From NCBI GenBank assembly GCA_030066685.1, contig JASJBF010000017.1, positions 1-64,000 of the forward strand: a DNA stretch of 64,000 nucleotides. Reading direction: 5' to 3'. Positions within the stretch are counted from its first letter, which is position 1. Every line of letters begins with the position of its first letter. Positions 1 to 8,636 of this stretch are shown here, one piece after another. The position numbers and the translations under genes are program-made. Under the pieces are notes generated by a model. That model had not been told where the DNA came from, made no database searches, and worked only from the letters and a program-made list of their open reading frames with translations. Source of the stretch: Kiloniellales bacterium (GTDB lineage Bacteria > Pseudomonadota > Alphaproteobacteria > Kiloniellales > JAKSBE01).

Positions 1-38
1 CGCAACGCACCCGGCGGGCCGCCGCGCGCCACCGAAGG

Positions 39-133
39 CCGGGTTTGCTTGACCGCCCGCTGCGTTGCGCTCCGCTTACGGTACCCCGCACCGCTGCGCG
101 AAGCGCGCCTGACGGGCGGACAAGCAAACCCGG
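39..133. repeat. Large imperfect inverted repeat downstream of tauC
   Basis: Two 21-base arms, 39-59 and 113-133, are reverse complements with one mismatch and enclose a 53-base GC-rich loop. The element begins 37 bases past the tauC stop on the minus strand, so it may end the tau transcript, but no U-run follows the stem. It could equally be a dispersed palindromic element. Only the pairing is seen; function is inferred. Confidence 0.5.
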
Positions 134-169
134 TCAAATGGGTCATTATCAGCGCTCCTTGGTATAAGC

Positions 170-1027
170 TCAGACCTGGCCCTTCCAGGGCACCAGGGTC
201 CGCTCCAGGTAGCGCATGAAGAGGTCGAAGAGGTAGGCGATGGCGCCGATGACGACGATGCCCATGACCACGACCTCGGTCACCAGGAACTCCGCCGCGC
301 TCAGCACCATGTGCCCCAGGCCGGCCTCGGCGGCGACCATCTCGGCGGCGACCAGTGTGGTCCAGCCGAAGCCGATGCCGATACGCATGCCTGTCAGGAT
401 CTCGGGCAGGGCGCCCTTGAGGACGACGTGGAAGACGACCTGGGCGCGCGAGGCCCCCATGGAGTAGGCGGCGTGGATCTGCTCGATCGCGACCGAGCGC
501 ACCCCGGCGCGGGTGTTCAGCGCCATGGGCGCGAACATGGCCAGGAAGATCAGGACGATCTTCTGCAGGTCGCCGATGCCCAGCCAGATGATGGTCAGGG
601 GCAGGTAGCCCAAGGGCGGGATCGGCCGGTAGAACTCGATCGGCGGATCGAAGACGCCACGCGCCACGCGGTTGACGCCCATGGCGATGCCGACCGGGAT
701 CGCCAGGGCGCAGGCCATGGCGAAGGCGCCAAAGACCCGGTAGAGGCTCCAGTAGGTGTGCTGCAGCAGGGTGGCGCCGGCGAACTCCTCGTTCCAGAGG
801 GTGAAGAAGCGGCCGATGACCGCCTCGGGCGAGGGCAGGAACAGCGGTCGGACCCAGCCCATGTGGGTGACCAGCCACCAGAGGAAGATCAACGCCACCG
901 TGGTCGCGATGCTGATGCCGAGGCTGCGGCCCGAGCCGGGCGCACCGTAGCTGTCGCCCGGCTTGACCGGACCGGCGGAGAAGAGGCCGGCGATGCGGCC
1001 GGTGAAGGACAGGGTCGCGTCAGCCAT
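170..1027 (-). CDS. tauC: Taurine ABC transporter permease TauC
   Basis: This 285-residue inner-membrane permease is the channel of a taurine/sulfonate importer. It has about six hydrophobic segments and a binding-protein-dependent transport domain with the cytoplasmic EAA-like loop ([20 protein letters not shown]) that docks on the ATPase. I chose the ATG at 1027 because GGAGG lies five bases upstream; a GTG at 1054 would give a 294-residue form with a less convincing site. The start overlaps the tauB stop by 8 bases, indicating translational coupling. Gene order tauA-tauB-tauC on the minus strand matches the classical operon; a desulfonating partner (tauD or xsc) would have to lie left of the window. 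Family assignment is strong; taurine specificity rests mainly on TauA. Confidence 0.9.
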   Translation of the reverse strand: MADATLSFTGRIAGLFSAGPVKPGDSYGAPGSGRSLGISIATTVALIFLWWLVTHMGWVRPLFLPSPEAVIGRFFTLWNEEFAGATLLQHTYWSLYRVFGAFAMACALAIPVGIAMGVNRVARGVFDPPIEFYRPIPPLGYLPLTIIWLGIGDLQKIVLIFLAMFAPMALNTRAGVRSVAIEQIHAAYSMGASRAQVVFHVVLKGALPEILTGMRIGIGFGWTTLVAAEMVAAEAGLGHMVLSAAEFLVTEVVVMGIVVIGAIAYLFDLFMRYLERTLVPWKGQV

Positions 1028-1820
1028 GGTTGCCTCCCGCGGAGAGCTCGTCACCGTGGATGATGCCGAGCACGGTCTCGCGCATCTTGATGAAGTCCGG
1101 GCTCGACTTCACCGCGCGGGCGTCCCGGCTTTGGAAGAAGCGGTGGCAGAAGTCGAGGTCGTACTCGTGGGTGATCCGCCCGGGGCGCGGCGACATCACG
1201 ATCAAGCGGGTCGCCATGAAGAGGGCCTCCTCGACGCTGTGGGTGATGAAGAAGACCATCTTGTTGGTCTCGCGCCAGACGTCGAGGATCAGCTCCTGCA
1301 CGGTCTCGCGGGTCAGGGCGTCGAGGGCGCCCAGCGGCTCGTCCATCAGCAGGGCCTCCGGGTCGCTGGTCAGGGCCCGGGCCAAGCCGACCCGCTGCTG
1401 CATGCCGCCGGAAAGCTCGTAAATGTGATGGCCTTCGAAACCTTCGAGGCCGACCAGCTGCAGGTACTTGCGCGCGGTGCTGCGCCGCTCGGACTTGGGC
1501 ACGCCCTGCAGCTTGAGGCCGAAGGTCACGTTCTGCAGGACCTTGAGCCAGGGCAGCAGCGCGTGCTTCTGGAAGACCACGCCACGGTCGGCGCCCGGCC
1601 CGGTCACCGGCTTGCCGTCCAGCAGGACCTGGCCGCGGCTCGGCTGGATGAAGCCGGCCAGGAGGTTCAAGAGCGTGGTCTTGCCGCAGCCCGAGGCGCC
1701 GAGGGCGACCACGAAGTCGCCGTCCTTGATCGCCAGGTTGACGTTCTCCAGGGCGTGGACCTCACCGCCGCCGCGGGTCGGATAGATGACGGTGACGTCA
1801 TCGACTTTCAAGTCGGCCAT
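1020..1820 (-). CDS. tauB: Taurine ABC transporter ATP-binding protein TauB
   Basis: This 266-residue cytoplasmic ATPase energises the taurine importer. Visible motifs are Walker [10 protein letters not shown] (about 41-49), the signature LSGGMQQR (about 136-143) and Walker B ALLMDEP (about 156-162), followed by the D-loop and the switch histidine in FFITHS. Length is usual for the nitrate/sulfonate/taurine ATPase subfamily. The ATG at 1820 is preceded by an AAGGGG site. It sits between tauA (103-base gap) and tauC (8-base overlap) and is surely in the same transcript. Nothing looks broken. Confidence 0.93.
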   Translation of the reverse strand: MADLKVDDVTVIYPTRGGGEVHALENVNLAIKDGDFVVALGASGCGKTTLLNLLAGFIQPSRGQVLLDGKPVTGPGADRGVVFQKHALLPWLKVLQNVTFGLKLQGVPKSERRSTARKYLQLVGLEGFEGHHIYELSGGMQQRVGLARALTSDPEALLMDEPLGALDALTRETVQELILDVWRETNKMVFFITHSVEEALFMATRLIVMSPRPGRITHEYDLDFCHRFFQSRDARAVKSSPDFIKMRETVLGIIHGDELSAGGNHG

Positions 1821-1923
1821 GATGGACCCCTTCTTCGGCCGGACCGCCAGGACCGGACCAAGGGAGACGGCAGGCGGGTCCGCGCCCCGGAGCCCGGGGC
1901 CGCGGACCCTCCCGCGCGGAGCG

Positions 1924-2937
1924 CTACTTGCCGAGGGCCTTGTTGACCCAGGTCGCGTTCACCACAGCGCCGTAGTCGGGCAGGACGGCGTCGACCTTCT
2001 TCTCGGCCTTGAGGAACTCGGAGGTGAACTGCAGCGCACGCGCCGCGCCGCCCTCGGCACCGCCGCCAAGCCAGCGGCTCGAGGCTTGTGCCTCCAGGGT
2101 CGGGAAGTCGTAGAGCGCGAGGACGCCGGGCACGTCCGCGGGCTCACCGCCGATCAGCTTGACGATCTTCTTGACCGGCTCGGAGTCCGGACCCCAGGCC
2201 GCGGGATTGCCGCGATAGGCCTCATCGGCGGCCGCGAGGGCCTTGACCAGGTCGACCATGAAGTCGGGGTTGGCCGCCGCCCAGTCCTTGTCGGAGACCA
2301 TGCCGTCGAAGGTCGCCTTGCCCCAGGCGCTGAGCTGGCCGGAGGTGATCAGGACCTTGCCGGACTTCTTGATCCGGCCCAGCGCCGGATCCCAGATGAA
2401 GGCCGCGTCGATGTCGCCGCGTTCCCAAGCGGCGGCGATGTTGTTCGGCTGCATGTTCAGGACCCGCACTTCCTTGGGATCGATGCCGAACTGCTCGAGG
2501 GCGAAGAGGGTGTGGAAGTGGGTGGTCGAGACGAAGGGCACGCCGAGCTTCTTGCCCTTGAGGTCCTGCGGCGCGGTGATCCCCGAGCCGTCGCGGACGA
2601 CCAGGGCCTCGGCCGAGGCGATGTCCTCGACGATCCAGAACAGCTCGATCGGCAGTCCGCGGCTGACCCCCGCGGCGATCGGGCTGGAGCCGGCCATGGC
2701 GATCTGCACGTCGCCGGAGGCCATGGCGTTGATCACCTTGGCGCCCGAATCGAACTTCTTCCAATTGATCTTGTAGCCGGTGGCCTGCTCGATCGTCCCG
2801 TCGACGATGCCGACCTTCCAGGGGTTGTAGACCAGCTGATAGCCGATGGTGACTTCCTCGTCGGCCGCCTGCGCCACGGCCACGAAGGCGGCGACGGCCA
2901 GGCCGGCGCTCAGAATAACTCCCAGGATGCGTCTCAT
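1924..2937 (-). CDS. tauA: Taurine-binding periplasmic protein TauA
   Basis: This 337-residue solute-binding protein captures taurine or a related sulfonate in the periplasm. Residues 1-24 form a Sec signal (two arginines, hydrophobic core, cleavage near AQAADE). The mature chain follows E. coli TauA closely from memory: [20 protein letters not shown], a GSSP motif, PFVSTTHFH and a [20 protein letters not shown] stretch. The start is secure, with GGGAGG six bases before the ATG at 2937. It is first in tauABC and lies 221 bases downstream of the methyltransferase gene on the same strand. The resemblance supports true taurine binding, though other aminosulfonates or betaines cannot be excluded. 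Confidence 0.9.
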   Translation of the reverse strand: MRRILGVILSAGLAVAAFVAVAQAADEEVTIGYQLVYNPWKVGIVDGTIEQATGYKINWKKFDSGAKVINAMASGDVQIAMAGSSPIAAGVSRGLPIELFWIVEDIASAEALVVRDGSGITAPQDLKGKKLGVPFVSTTHFHTLFALEQFGIDPKEVRVLNMQPNNIAAAWERGDIDAAFIWDPALGRIKKSGKVLITSGQLSAWGKATFDGMVSDKDWAAANPDFMVDLVKALAAADEAYRGNPAAWGPDSEPVKKIVKLIGGEPADVPGVLALYDFPTLEAQASSRWLGGGAEGGAARALQFTSEFLKAEKKVDAVLPDYGAVVNATWVNKALGK

Positions 2938-3058
2938 GATTCCTCCCTGCTGCTTGCTTGCTGTTGTTGATCCCGATCGCCCGGAAGGCTGCCGGAGGTC
3001 GGGTTGGCGGAAAGCGTTGTCGTTCTACCCTTTGGGATTGGCCAGGATCTCACCTTCT

Positions 3059-3154
3059 CCTTCGGCCGGGCAAGGCCGAAGGTCGAATGGCGGCGCTTCG
3101 GCCGGCGAAACCGAGGGAAAACCCTGACCCCGGCGCGCGCAGGACCGAAGCGCC
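3059..3154. other. Two nested hairpins between mttB-like gene and tauA
   Basis: A 9-bp perfect stem with a 6-base loop (3059-3067 with 3074-3082) is followed by a second 10-bp stem (3092-3101 with 3145-3154). They lie after the methyltransferase stop and before tauA. They could be a terminator/attenuator or leader structure; no U-run follows, so the role is unproven. Confidence 0.4.
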
Positions 3155-3158
3155 GGCG

Positions 3159-4727
3159 TCACCAGTGGCTTCCCTCAGGGGACATGGCCGCCTCTGGAAG
3201 GCGGATCGGAAAGCGCGCGCGGATCTCCTCGTCGAGCGCCGGGTCGATGTGGGCGGGATAGTGCTCGGCCAGGATCTCGCGGACCCGCGCCAGCGCCCGT
3301 GCGCGGATGTCGCTGCCGCCGCGCTGCTGCCAGTCCTCGGGCGTGCTGCGGTCGCCGAGGCGCGGGTAGACGTACTCCTTCTCCATCAGCGCCAGGGTCT
3401 GGCTGCTGCCCAGGAAGTGGCCGGGACCGGCCGCGGCTTCAGCGATGGTCTCGACCGCCAGCGTCTCTTCGGTCACCTCGATCCCGCGTACGGCGCGCAG
3501 CACGAAGCCAAGCATCTCGTCGTCCAGGACGAAGGATTCGAAGGAACAGCCGAGCAGGCTCGCCAGCATACCGGAGGATTCATAGACCAGGTTGGCGCCG
3601 GCCAGCCCAGCGAGCGCGGTGGTCAGGGCCTTCTCGTAGCCGGCCTGCTCGTCCGGGATCTTGGAATCCGCCATGCCGGCGGCCACCCCGCTCGGCAGGT
3701 CGTAGAAGTTGGCGATCTGGGCGGCGGCGGCGTTGAGGATGGCCTCCTCTCCGCCGCCGCCGGAAAAGGCACCGGTGCGCAGGTCCGAGACCATCGGCCA
3801 GTTGCTGAAGATGAAGGGATGGCCGGGACGGATCAGGTTGACCAGCAGCAGCGCCGCCAGGGTCTCGGCCACGGTCTGGACCAGAGTCCCGGCCAGGGCC
3901 GCCGGCGCGGTCGCCCCCGACTGGCCGGCGGTGATGGCGTTGATCGGCATGCCGTGGCGGACCGCCTCGAAGATGGTGTCGCAGGCCTCGGCGCCGTAGC
4001 GCAGGGGCGGCACGATGGGGCTGGAGTGCAGCTTGCAGATCGGCCGCCGGGCGAAAGCGCCCTCGCCGCCCAAGGCTTTGTCAAAAAGGGCGATCATCGG
4101 GGCAACGTTCCCGGCTTCGGTGATGGCGGTGCCGAGGTGCTTGTCGGTGCCGGCGAGGCAGGCGTAGGCGGTGTTGAGATCGAGCTCGAGCGAATCCGAA
4201 ATCTCGGTCGCGATGACGCAACGGGTGAACCAATGGACGTTGTCCAGGCGGTCGACCAGGCGCGCGAAGTCGTAGAGGTCGGTCAGGCTGGCGTCTCGGT
4301 AGCGACCGTCGGCGGGATCCAGGACCTTGACCGCGGCGCCGCCGGTGCCGAAGTGCACCCGCCGGCCCGAGACCTCCAGGTCCTTGTCCGGATTGCGGGC
4401 GTGCAGAGTCAGGCCGTGCGCGGCGCCGGCGACGGTGTCCTCGACCAGGCTCCTGGGGAAGCAGAGCCGATCCTTTTCGTTGACCCGAGCGCCCCGGACC
4501 AGGGCCAGGTCTCGGAGTGCCGGCGTGGCATCCGCCATGCCGACCCGTTCCAGGACCTCCAAGGCGGCACCGTGAATGCGCGCGAGGTCCCGGTCCGAGA
4601 GCGGCAGGTAGCGGCCGCCGACCAGACCCGGTGCGACCGGCGCCGGGCCGCCGCCGTCCCGGCGGCGACGCTCGGCCAGTTTGGTTTCTCGCGCGCGCCC
4701 TCGGCGCTGCCTTTCCTCTCCGGTCAT
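3159..4727 (-). CDS. MttB-family (trimethylamine methyltransferase-like) corrinoid-dependent methyltransferase, non-pyrrolysine
   Basis: This 522-residue protein belongs to the MttB superfamily, whose members move a methyl group from a quaternary or tertiary amine to a corrinoid protein. Recognisable parts are the N-terminal helical region (RIHGAALEVLERVGM), the barrel segment with HFGTGGAAVKVLD, and the C-terminal GPGHFLGSSQTLALMEKEY motif typical of the family. The frame is open throughout, with no in-frame amber codon, so this is the non-pyrrolysine type, usually acting on betaines rather than trimethylamine. The ATG at 4727 with GAGG upstream is preferred over a TTG at 4763. No cognate corrinoid protein or methylcobalamin:folate transferase is seen nearby. 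Its position before tauABC suggests a substrate delivered by that importer, but this is inference. Confidence 0.85.
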   Translation of the reverse strand: MTGEERQRRGRARETKLAERRRRDGGGPAPVAPGLVGGRYLPLSDRDLARIHGAALEVLERVGMADATPALRDLALVRGARVNEKDRLCFPRSLVEDTVAGAAHGLTLHARNPDKDLEVSGRRVHFGTGGAAVKVLDPADGRYRDASLTDLYDFARLVDRLDNVHWFTRCVIATEISDSLELDLNTAYACLAGTDKHLGTAITEAGNVAPMIALFDKALGGEGAFARRPICKLHSSPIVPPLRYGAEACDTIFEAVRHGMPINAITAGQSGATAPAALAGTLVQTVAETLAALLLVNLIRPGHPFIFSNWPMVSDLRTGAFSGGGGEEAILNAAAAQIANFYDLPSGVAAGMADSKIPDEQAGYEKALTTALAGLAGANLVYESSGMLASLLGCSFESFVLDDEMLGFVLRAVRGIEVTEETLAVETIAEAAAGPGHFLGSSQTLALMEKEYVYPRLGDRSTPEDWQQRGGSDIRARALARVREILAEHYPAHIDPALDEEIRARFPIRLPEAAMSPEGSHW

Positions 4728-4891
4728 GCCGCCGGGCCCTCTTTTCGCACCACCTCGCCGCAATCACGTTATACCAATCGGCCCCTGCCAAATCGCGGCA
4801 AAGCGACGGGCCTGGACAATGCCCGCCACCGCCGCCCCGCAAGCGCAATGGTCGTCACGCCCCGGTTTTCCTGGTGCCCCTTTACCTCCGG

Positions 4892-4918
4892 GATGCGGGC
4901 CGAGGTAAGGCCCGCATC
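4892..4918 (-). terminator. Perfect 10-bp stem-loop downstream of haloperoxidase gene
   Basis: Arms 4892-4901 and 4909-4918 are perfect complements around a 7-base loop. The hairpin is about 105 bases past the haloperoxidase stop on the minus strand and upstream of the mttB-like gene. There is no U-run; it may end the upstream transcript or belong to the leader of the downstream one. Confidence 0.4.
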
Positions 4919-5023
4919 ACTTCGGACGAAGCGGAACCGAGCGGGCCCGACCCGCAGCCAACCGCGGCTGCATGGCCTGTGATTCGACAGGCCGCCGGTC
5001 GGAGCCCGCCCGCGCCGGTCGAT

Positions 5024-6784
5024 TCAGATCGTGATGGTCTCACCGTCGAACTTGGTCAAGGTGAAGCCATCGAAGGGCTCGGGGAAGATCGCCTTCTCCT
5101 CCCGCAGCAGGCGGATCGCAAGCTCCTCGCCCTGCTTGTTGCCCTCGATGTCGTCAGCCCGCCAGTGGACGCCGGACATGTCGCGCCCGGCGGAGAGGTT
5201 GTGGGCCAGCTTGTTGAGCTCGCCGCCGACCGTGAGACCGCCGCCCAGGTAGGGCTGAAGTCCCTGGCCGTCGTCGCTCGGCTCGACCGGCGGGAAGGGC
5301 CAGGCGGCGTCCTCGTCGAACCAGGCCTTGAGCACGGTGACGCAGGCACCCGCCGTGATCGCATGCCCCGCCGTGAAGGAGGGGTGTGGCGGGCCGCCGC
5401 TCAGGAACATCTGCGGCAGCAGGTAGCTGCCGAAGTCGTCGAAGATGCAGTCGAGCGCCGGCGACTCGAGGATATCCGGATGCAGCGGATAGCTGGCGTT
5501 GAGCGTCTTGTGCTGATGCACCCGGCCGCCGGCCGCCTCGGGCCGCAGGAAGCGGGTCACGCACCACTTGGTGAACCAGGCGTGCCGCTCCGACTTGTGG
5601 ACCTTGCCGATCAGCTCCACCAGATGGCCAAGGCCGAAGGTGGCGAAGGCGAACTGCCGGCCGCCGAAGCCGCCATAGGGATTCCCGGGATCGGTCGGCC
5701 CGAGGAATCCGAACACCTTGGCGGCCCTGAAGAACACCGAGTTGATGGTGTCGCTGCCGGCGATCTTGCCGAGATCCCGGGCCGTCCTCGGAAAGACCGT
5801 GTTGCCGTTCGTCGGAATGCCGCCGAAGCCGCCCAGCCCGCGCTGAACGGCGAGCCAGCTCGGGAAGTCGGTCATGAAGTCCTGGCCCGGGTCCGGCTCA
5901 TTGATCTTCGGTTCCACGGTGATGCCGTCGTAGTCGAAAGTTCGATAGAGGAACTGCGAGACCATCGGCCCGGTTCGGGCGCCGGGATAGTCGTAGCGGA
6001 AGAGGTCCTGCGCGCTCACGGCTCCGCCTGTTCTCGGCCCGGTGTAGCCGACCATGGACGCTAGATCCTCGCGGGCCGCAATTGCCAGCGGATGGCTGCC
6101 ATACTGCGAGAAGGGCACGTTCCGCAGACAGGCCATCCAGTAGAGCTCGGCGAGCTGGGCCGCGAACTCCGCGCTGGCCAGGGCCGGCGGTGCTTCGACC
6201 GCGATCGCCGCCGAGTCGGGCCCTTCAATGGTGAAGGCCAGGCCACCCATCGGGTTGGCCAGGGGAAAGAAGCCCCCGGCGGGCACGGCCTCGAAGTCCT
6301 CGAAGCGGCCGCTCTCCATCGCGTTCAAGAGCGCGATGTAGGCCGCGGGTTCCACTTCGCCGTTGTCGAGGTGCGGCAGCGTCTTGGAGAAGTTGCCGAT
6401 GAAGCTCCCCCAATAGCGTTCTTCGTCCCCGTTGGTCGGATGGTCCAGGACCCGCCGCCTGCGTTCCTCGGCCGCCGCCTTGACCCGGATCGCAAAGGAC
6501 AGGTTGCGCCGCCGCCGCCCGTCCTTGACCCAGAGGCCGTCGGAGCCAAAGTGCGCCGCCTCCGCCTCCGCCCCCGGCAGTGCGGAGACAGCCGGCACGC
6601 CGACGACCCCTGCCGCCGCCGCAGCGCCGGCCACACGCCCGGCGCTGGACAAGAACTGTCGCTTGCTGCCGTCGACGTGCGTTTCGGTCTCGCCTGCCGC
6701 ATCCGGCCTCAGGTCATCGTCTTCCGGACGAAGCTGTGTCCGCTTGGATTGATCGCCACTACTTTTCATTGGAATGCCCCCCAT
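5024..6784 (-). CDS. Exported vanadium-dependent haloperoxidase (PAP2 superfamily)
   Basis: This 586-residue enzyme would use vanadate and hydrogen peroxide to oxidise halides. The three vanadate-binding blocks are visible: K406 with R414-P415, PSFTAGH with S469, G473 and H474 (covalent vanadate histidine is expected further on), and R534-x5-H540-x3-D544. Residues 40-75 resemble a Tat-type export signal (SKRQFL followed by an alanine-rich core and ALPGAEA), with only one arginine before the core, so export route is uncertain. Two ATGs compete: 6784, and 6769 which has GGGGGG seven bases upstream. The spacing between K406 and RP is seven rather than the usual six residues. It is monocistronic in appearance, with no neighbour that explains its substrate. 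Confidence 0.85.
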   Translation of the reverse strand: MGGIPMKSSGDQSKRTQLRPEDDDLRPDAAGETETHVDGSKRQFLSSAGRVAGAAAAAGVVGVPAVSALPGAEAEAAHFGSDGLWVKDGRRRRNLSFAIRVKAAAEERRRRVLDHPTNGDEERYWGSFIGNFSKTLPHLDNGEVEPAAYIALLNAMESGRFEDFEAVPAGGFFPLANPMGGLAFTIEGPDSAAIAVEAPPALASAEFAAQLAELYWMACLRNVPFSQYGSHPLAIAAREDLASMVGYTGPRTGGAVSAQDLFRYDYPGARTGPMVSQFLYRTFDYDGITVEPKINEPDPGQDFMTDFPSWLAVQRGLGGFGGIPTNGNTVFPRTARDLGKIAGSDTINSVFFRAAKVFGFLGPTDPGNPYGGFGGRQFAFATFGLGHLVELIGKVHKSERHAWFTKWCVTRFLRPEAAGGRVHQHKTLNASYPLHPDILESPALDCIFDDFGSYLLPQMFLSGGPPHPSFTAGHAITAGACVTVLKAWFDEDAAWPFPPVEPSDDGQGLQPYLGGGLTVGGELNKLAHNLSAGRDMSGVHWRADDIEGNKQGEELAIRLLREEKAIFPEPFDGFTLTKFDGETITI

Positions 6785-7146
6785 TCCCAGATTGATTGAA
6801 GTCGTGCGGGGGCTAGGCCAAAACGGCCCGAGGCGTCAGGCTCTTGCTGGCACGGTTCCGTTTCGTGTCAGGGCGGATATCGCGCCCTGGAGTCCGGCGA
6901 CCAAACGATCGCTCAGTACGTCGCGTGGGAGAGAAGCCGCTCCGACCTTCACGGGGCCGGTTAGTGGCCATCACGACTTTCAACACTGCTCGGGTGTCGT
7001 CGTCCCCAAATCCAGACCTTTGTTGTGCGGGGCAAGAGCCACCGTCCTGAGGCCCGCCATGTCCTCGCCGTCCGGCAACGGTGAATGCTAGCGGCACGGC
7101 CGGAACCCGAGCGTCCCCCATCTGGTGCAGTTTCCAAGACAGGACA
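6785..7146. other. 362-bp gap without a credible gene
   Basis: This holds the upstream region of the haloperoxidase gene and the downstream region of the dimethylargininase-like gene. Short open frames here (for example + strand 6844-7050) have no ribosome site, no recognisable sequence and arginine-rich antisense-like composition. I see no RNA gene or clear promoter. Confidence 0.5.
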
Positions 7147-8049
7147 TCAGAGCGCCGCCGAATCGCGGCAAAGCGACTGGCTCAGGCAATGCACGCCGCC
7201 GCCGCCCAGGGTGAACATCGACATGTCCGGCGCATAGACCTGGAAGCCGCATGCCTCCAGGCGGCGGTTGACCTCGGGACTGCTGGCCATGGAGAGCACG
7301 CGGCCCTCGCCGAGGGCGACCAGGTTGACCGCCAGGTTGCGCGCGCAGTCGGCGTAGCCGACCTCGATGAACTCGATCTCCTTGGCACGCAGCCAGTCGA
7401 GCAGCCAGGGCTCAAGGGCCTCCGTGCAGGCGACGGCGAGCTTCGGTGCGACCATGGAGATCAGGGCGTCCATGTGGATGAAATGGTCCGGGATCGGCGC
7501 GACCTGGGCCTCCCAGCCCTCTTCGCGCATCCAGCCGGCGACCTGCTCGGCGCCGGCCCGCTCGGAGCGCTGGGTGCTGTAGCCGATCAGGGCGACGCCC
7601 GGCTCGATGATGACGAAGTCGCCGCCTTCGAAGTGGCCGGCGGTGACCATCCGGAAGATCGGGACGCCGTGGTCCTGATAGAACTTGATGGCGGTCACGT
7701 AGTCTGCGCGCCGGCTCTTGAGCTGCATGTGGCAGATCACCGGGCCGAAGGGCGTCATGAAGCTGGAGTCACGGGCGAAGAAGTTGCGGTGCAGGACCTC
7801 GTCCGCGTCCAGATAGTGGCAGGCGACCCCGGCGTCCTCGTAGCAGCGCACCATCTGGGCGTGCTGGGCCTGGGCCAGCTGCAGATCGAAGCTCACGCCA
7901 AGCTGCTCGGCGTTCTGAAGGGTCCGCCGGGCGATCGGGCCGGCGTCCTCCCAGCGGTAGAAGTCAGGACGCCCCAGGAGGACGTTGCGCAGGGTGCCGT
8001 ACTCGCTGTCGATGCCCCAGCTACGGAGCCGCCCGGGCGCCTCGGACAT
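7147..8049 (-). CDS. Dimethylarginine dimethylaminohydrolase / arginine deiminase-family hydrolase
   Basis: This 300-residue protein belongs to the guanidino-group-modifying superfamily (dimethylargininase, arginine deiminase, amidinotransferase). The catalytic set is visible: FEGGD at about 140-144, His192 in HMD, and Cys288 in GGGGVHCLSQ. Members hydrolyse or transfer the guanidinium group of arginine derivatives; the length fits DDAH-like single-domain enzymes. It begins 15 bases after the Usp gene and ends the long minus-strand run headed by the HisD-like gene, so it could contribute to catabolism of a guanidino compound, or make citrulline from methylated arginine. Exact substrate cannot be read from the sequence. 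Confidence 0.85.
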   Translation of the reverse strand: MSEAPGRLRSWGIDSEYGTLRNVLLGRPDFYRWEDAGPIARRTLQNAEQLGVSFDLQLAQAQHAQMVRCYEDAGVACHYLDADEVLHRNFFARDSSFMTPFGPVICHMQLKSRRADYVTAIKFYQDHGVPIFRMVTAGHFEGGDFVIIEPGVALIGYSTQRSERAGAEQVAGWMREEGWEAQVAPIPDHFIHMDALISMVAPKLAVACTEALEPWLLDWLRAKEIEFIEVGYADCARNLAVNLVALGEGRVLSMASSPEVNRRLEACGFQVYAPDMSMFTLGGGGVHCLSQSLCRDSAAL

Positions 8050-8064
8050 CTCCGCCTCCCGGGC

Positions 8065-8508
8065 TCAGCGCACGGTCAGGCAGCCGACCTTGGCCAGGTT
8101 GCTGACCTTGCGCGAAACGCTGCCCAGCAACATGCTTTCCATGTCGCCCAGGCCGCGCGAGCCCAGGACGATGAGGTCGACTCCGTTCTCGGCGACGTAG
8201 CGCAGGATGGCGCCGGCGGGATCGCCGGGCCTGACTTCGTTGCGCACGTCCTTCGCGCCCTGCTTCTTGGCCCGCGCCGCGGCCTCGGCCAGGATCGTCT
8301 GGCCGATCTTCTGCAAAGTGGTGAGGCGGGATTCCTGCACCAGCTCGACCTCCGCCATCTGGCGCAGGCTTTCGGGCAACTGCATGTCCCGGATCACGTA
8401 GATCAGGACCAGGACGGCATCGAACTTCTCGGCGATCTGCGCGCCCATGTCGAGGGCGCGCTGGGACGGCTGCGAGCCGTCGATCGCCACCAGGATCTTC
8501 TTCAGCAT
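8065..8508 (-). CDS. Universal stress protein UspA family
   Basis: This 147-residue single Usp domain has the N-terminal strand ILVAIDGS with Asp9, and the C-terminal ATP-binding signature GSRGLGDMESMLLGSVS (G-2x-G-9x-G-S). Usp proteins bind ATP and modulate stress or transporter function; small Usp genes often accompany quaternary-amine ABC or TRAP importers. It follows the binding-protein gene by 128 bases with a strong hairpin between, so it may be expressed partly from its own promoter. Start at 8508 is an ATG. Confidence 0.9.
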   Translation of the reverse strand: MLKKILVAIDGSQPSQRALDMGAQIAEKFDAVLVLIYVIRDMQLPESLRQMAEVELVQESRLTTLQKIGQTILAEAAARAKKQGAKDVRNEVRPGDPAGAILRYVAENGVDLIVLGSRGLGDMESMLLGSVSRKVSNLAKVGCLTVR

Positions 8509-8584
8509 GGGCCCCGTTCCAATCTCGCACCCCGAGGGGTGTCGTGCTTGACCAGCCGGACCTCGAGCGGATCGAGGAAAGGCT

Positions 8585-8608
8585 GGGGGCGCTGCAGACA
8601 GCGCCCCC
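8585..8608 (-). terminator. Strong hairpin between binding-protein gene and usp gene
   Basis: A perfect 10-bp GC-rich stem (8585-8594 with 8599-8608) closes a 4-base CAGA-type loop 29 bases past the stop of the binding-protein gene. On the minus strand it is followed by a moderately T-rich CCTTTCCTC. It is a likely terminator or mRNA 3-prime stabiliser, giving the transporter genes more message than usp. Confidence 0.6.
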
Positions 8609-8636
8609 GCAGTTCGGCAAGTTGACCGTCAGGCCC

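Noticed and set aside
3159-4727. Pyrrolysine-containing trimethylamine methyltransferase
   Set aside because: There is no in-frame TAG and no pyl genes nearby, so the non-pyrrolysine class is preferred.
2958-4982. Long + strand open frame (674 codons) opposite the methyltransferase
   Set aside because: It mirrors the real gene on the opposite strand, has no recognisable domain, and high G+C makes such antisense frames long by chance.
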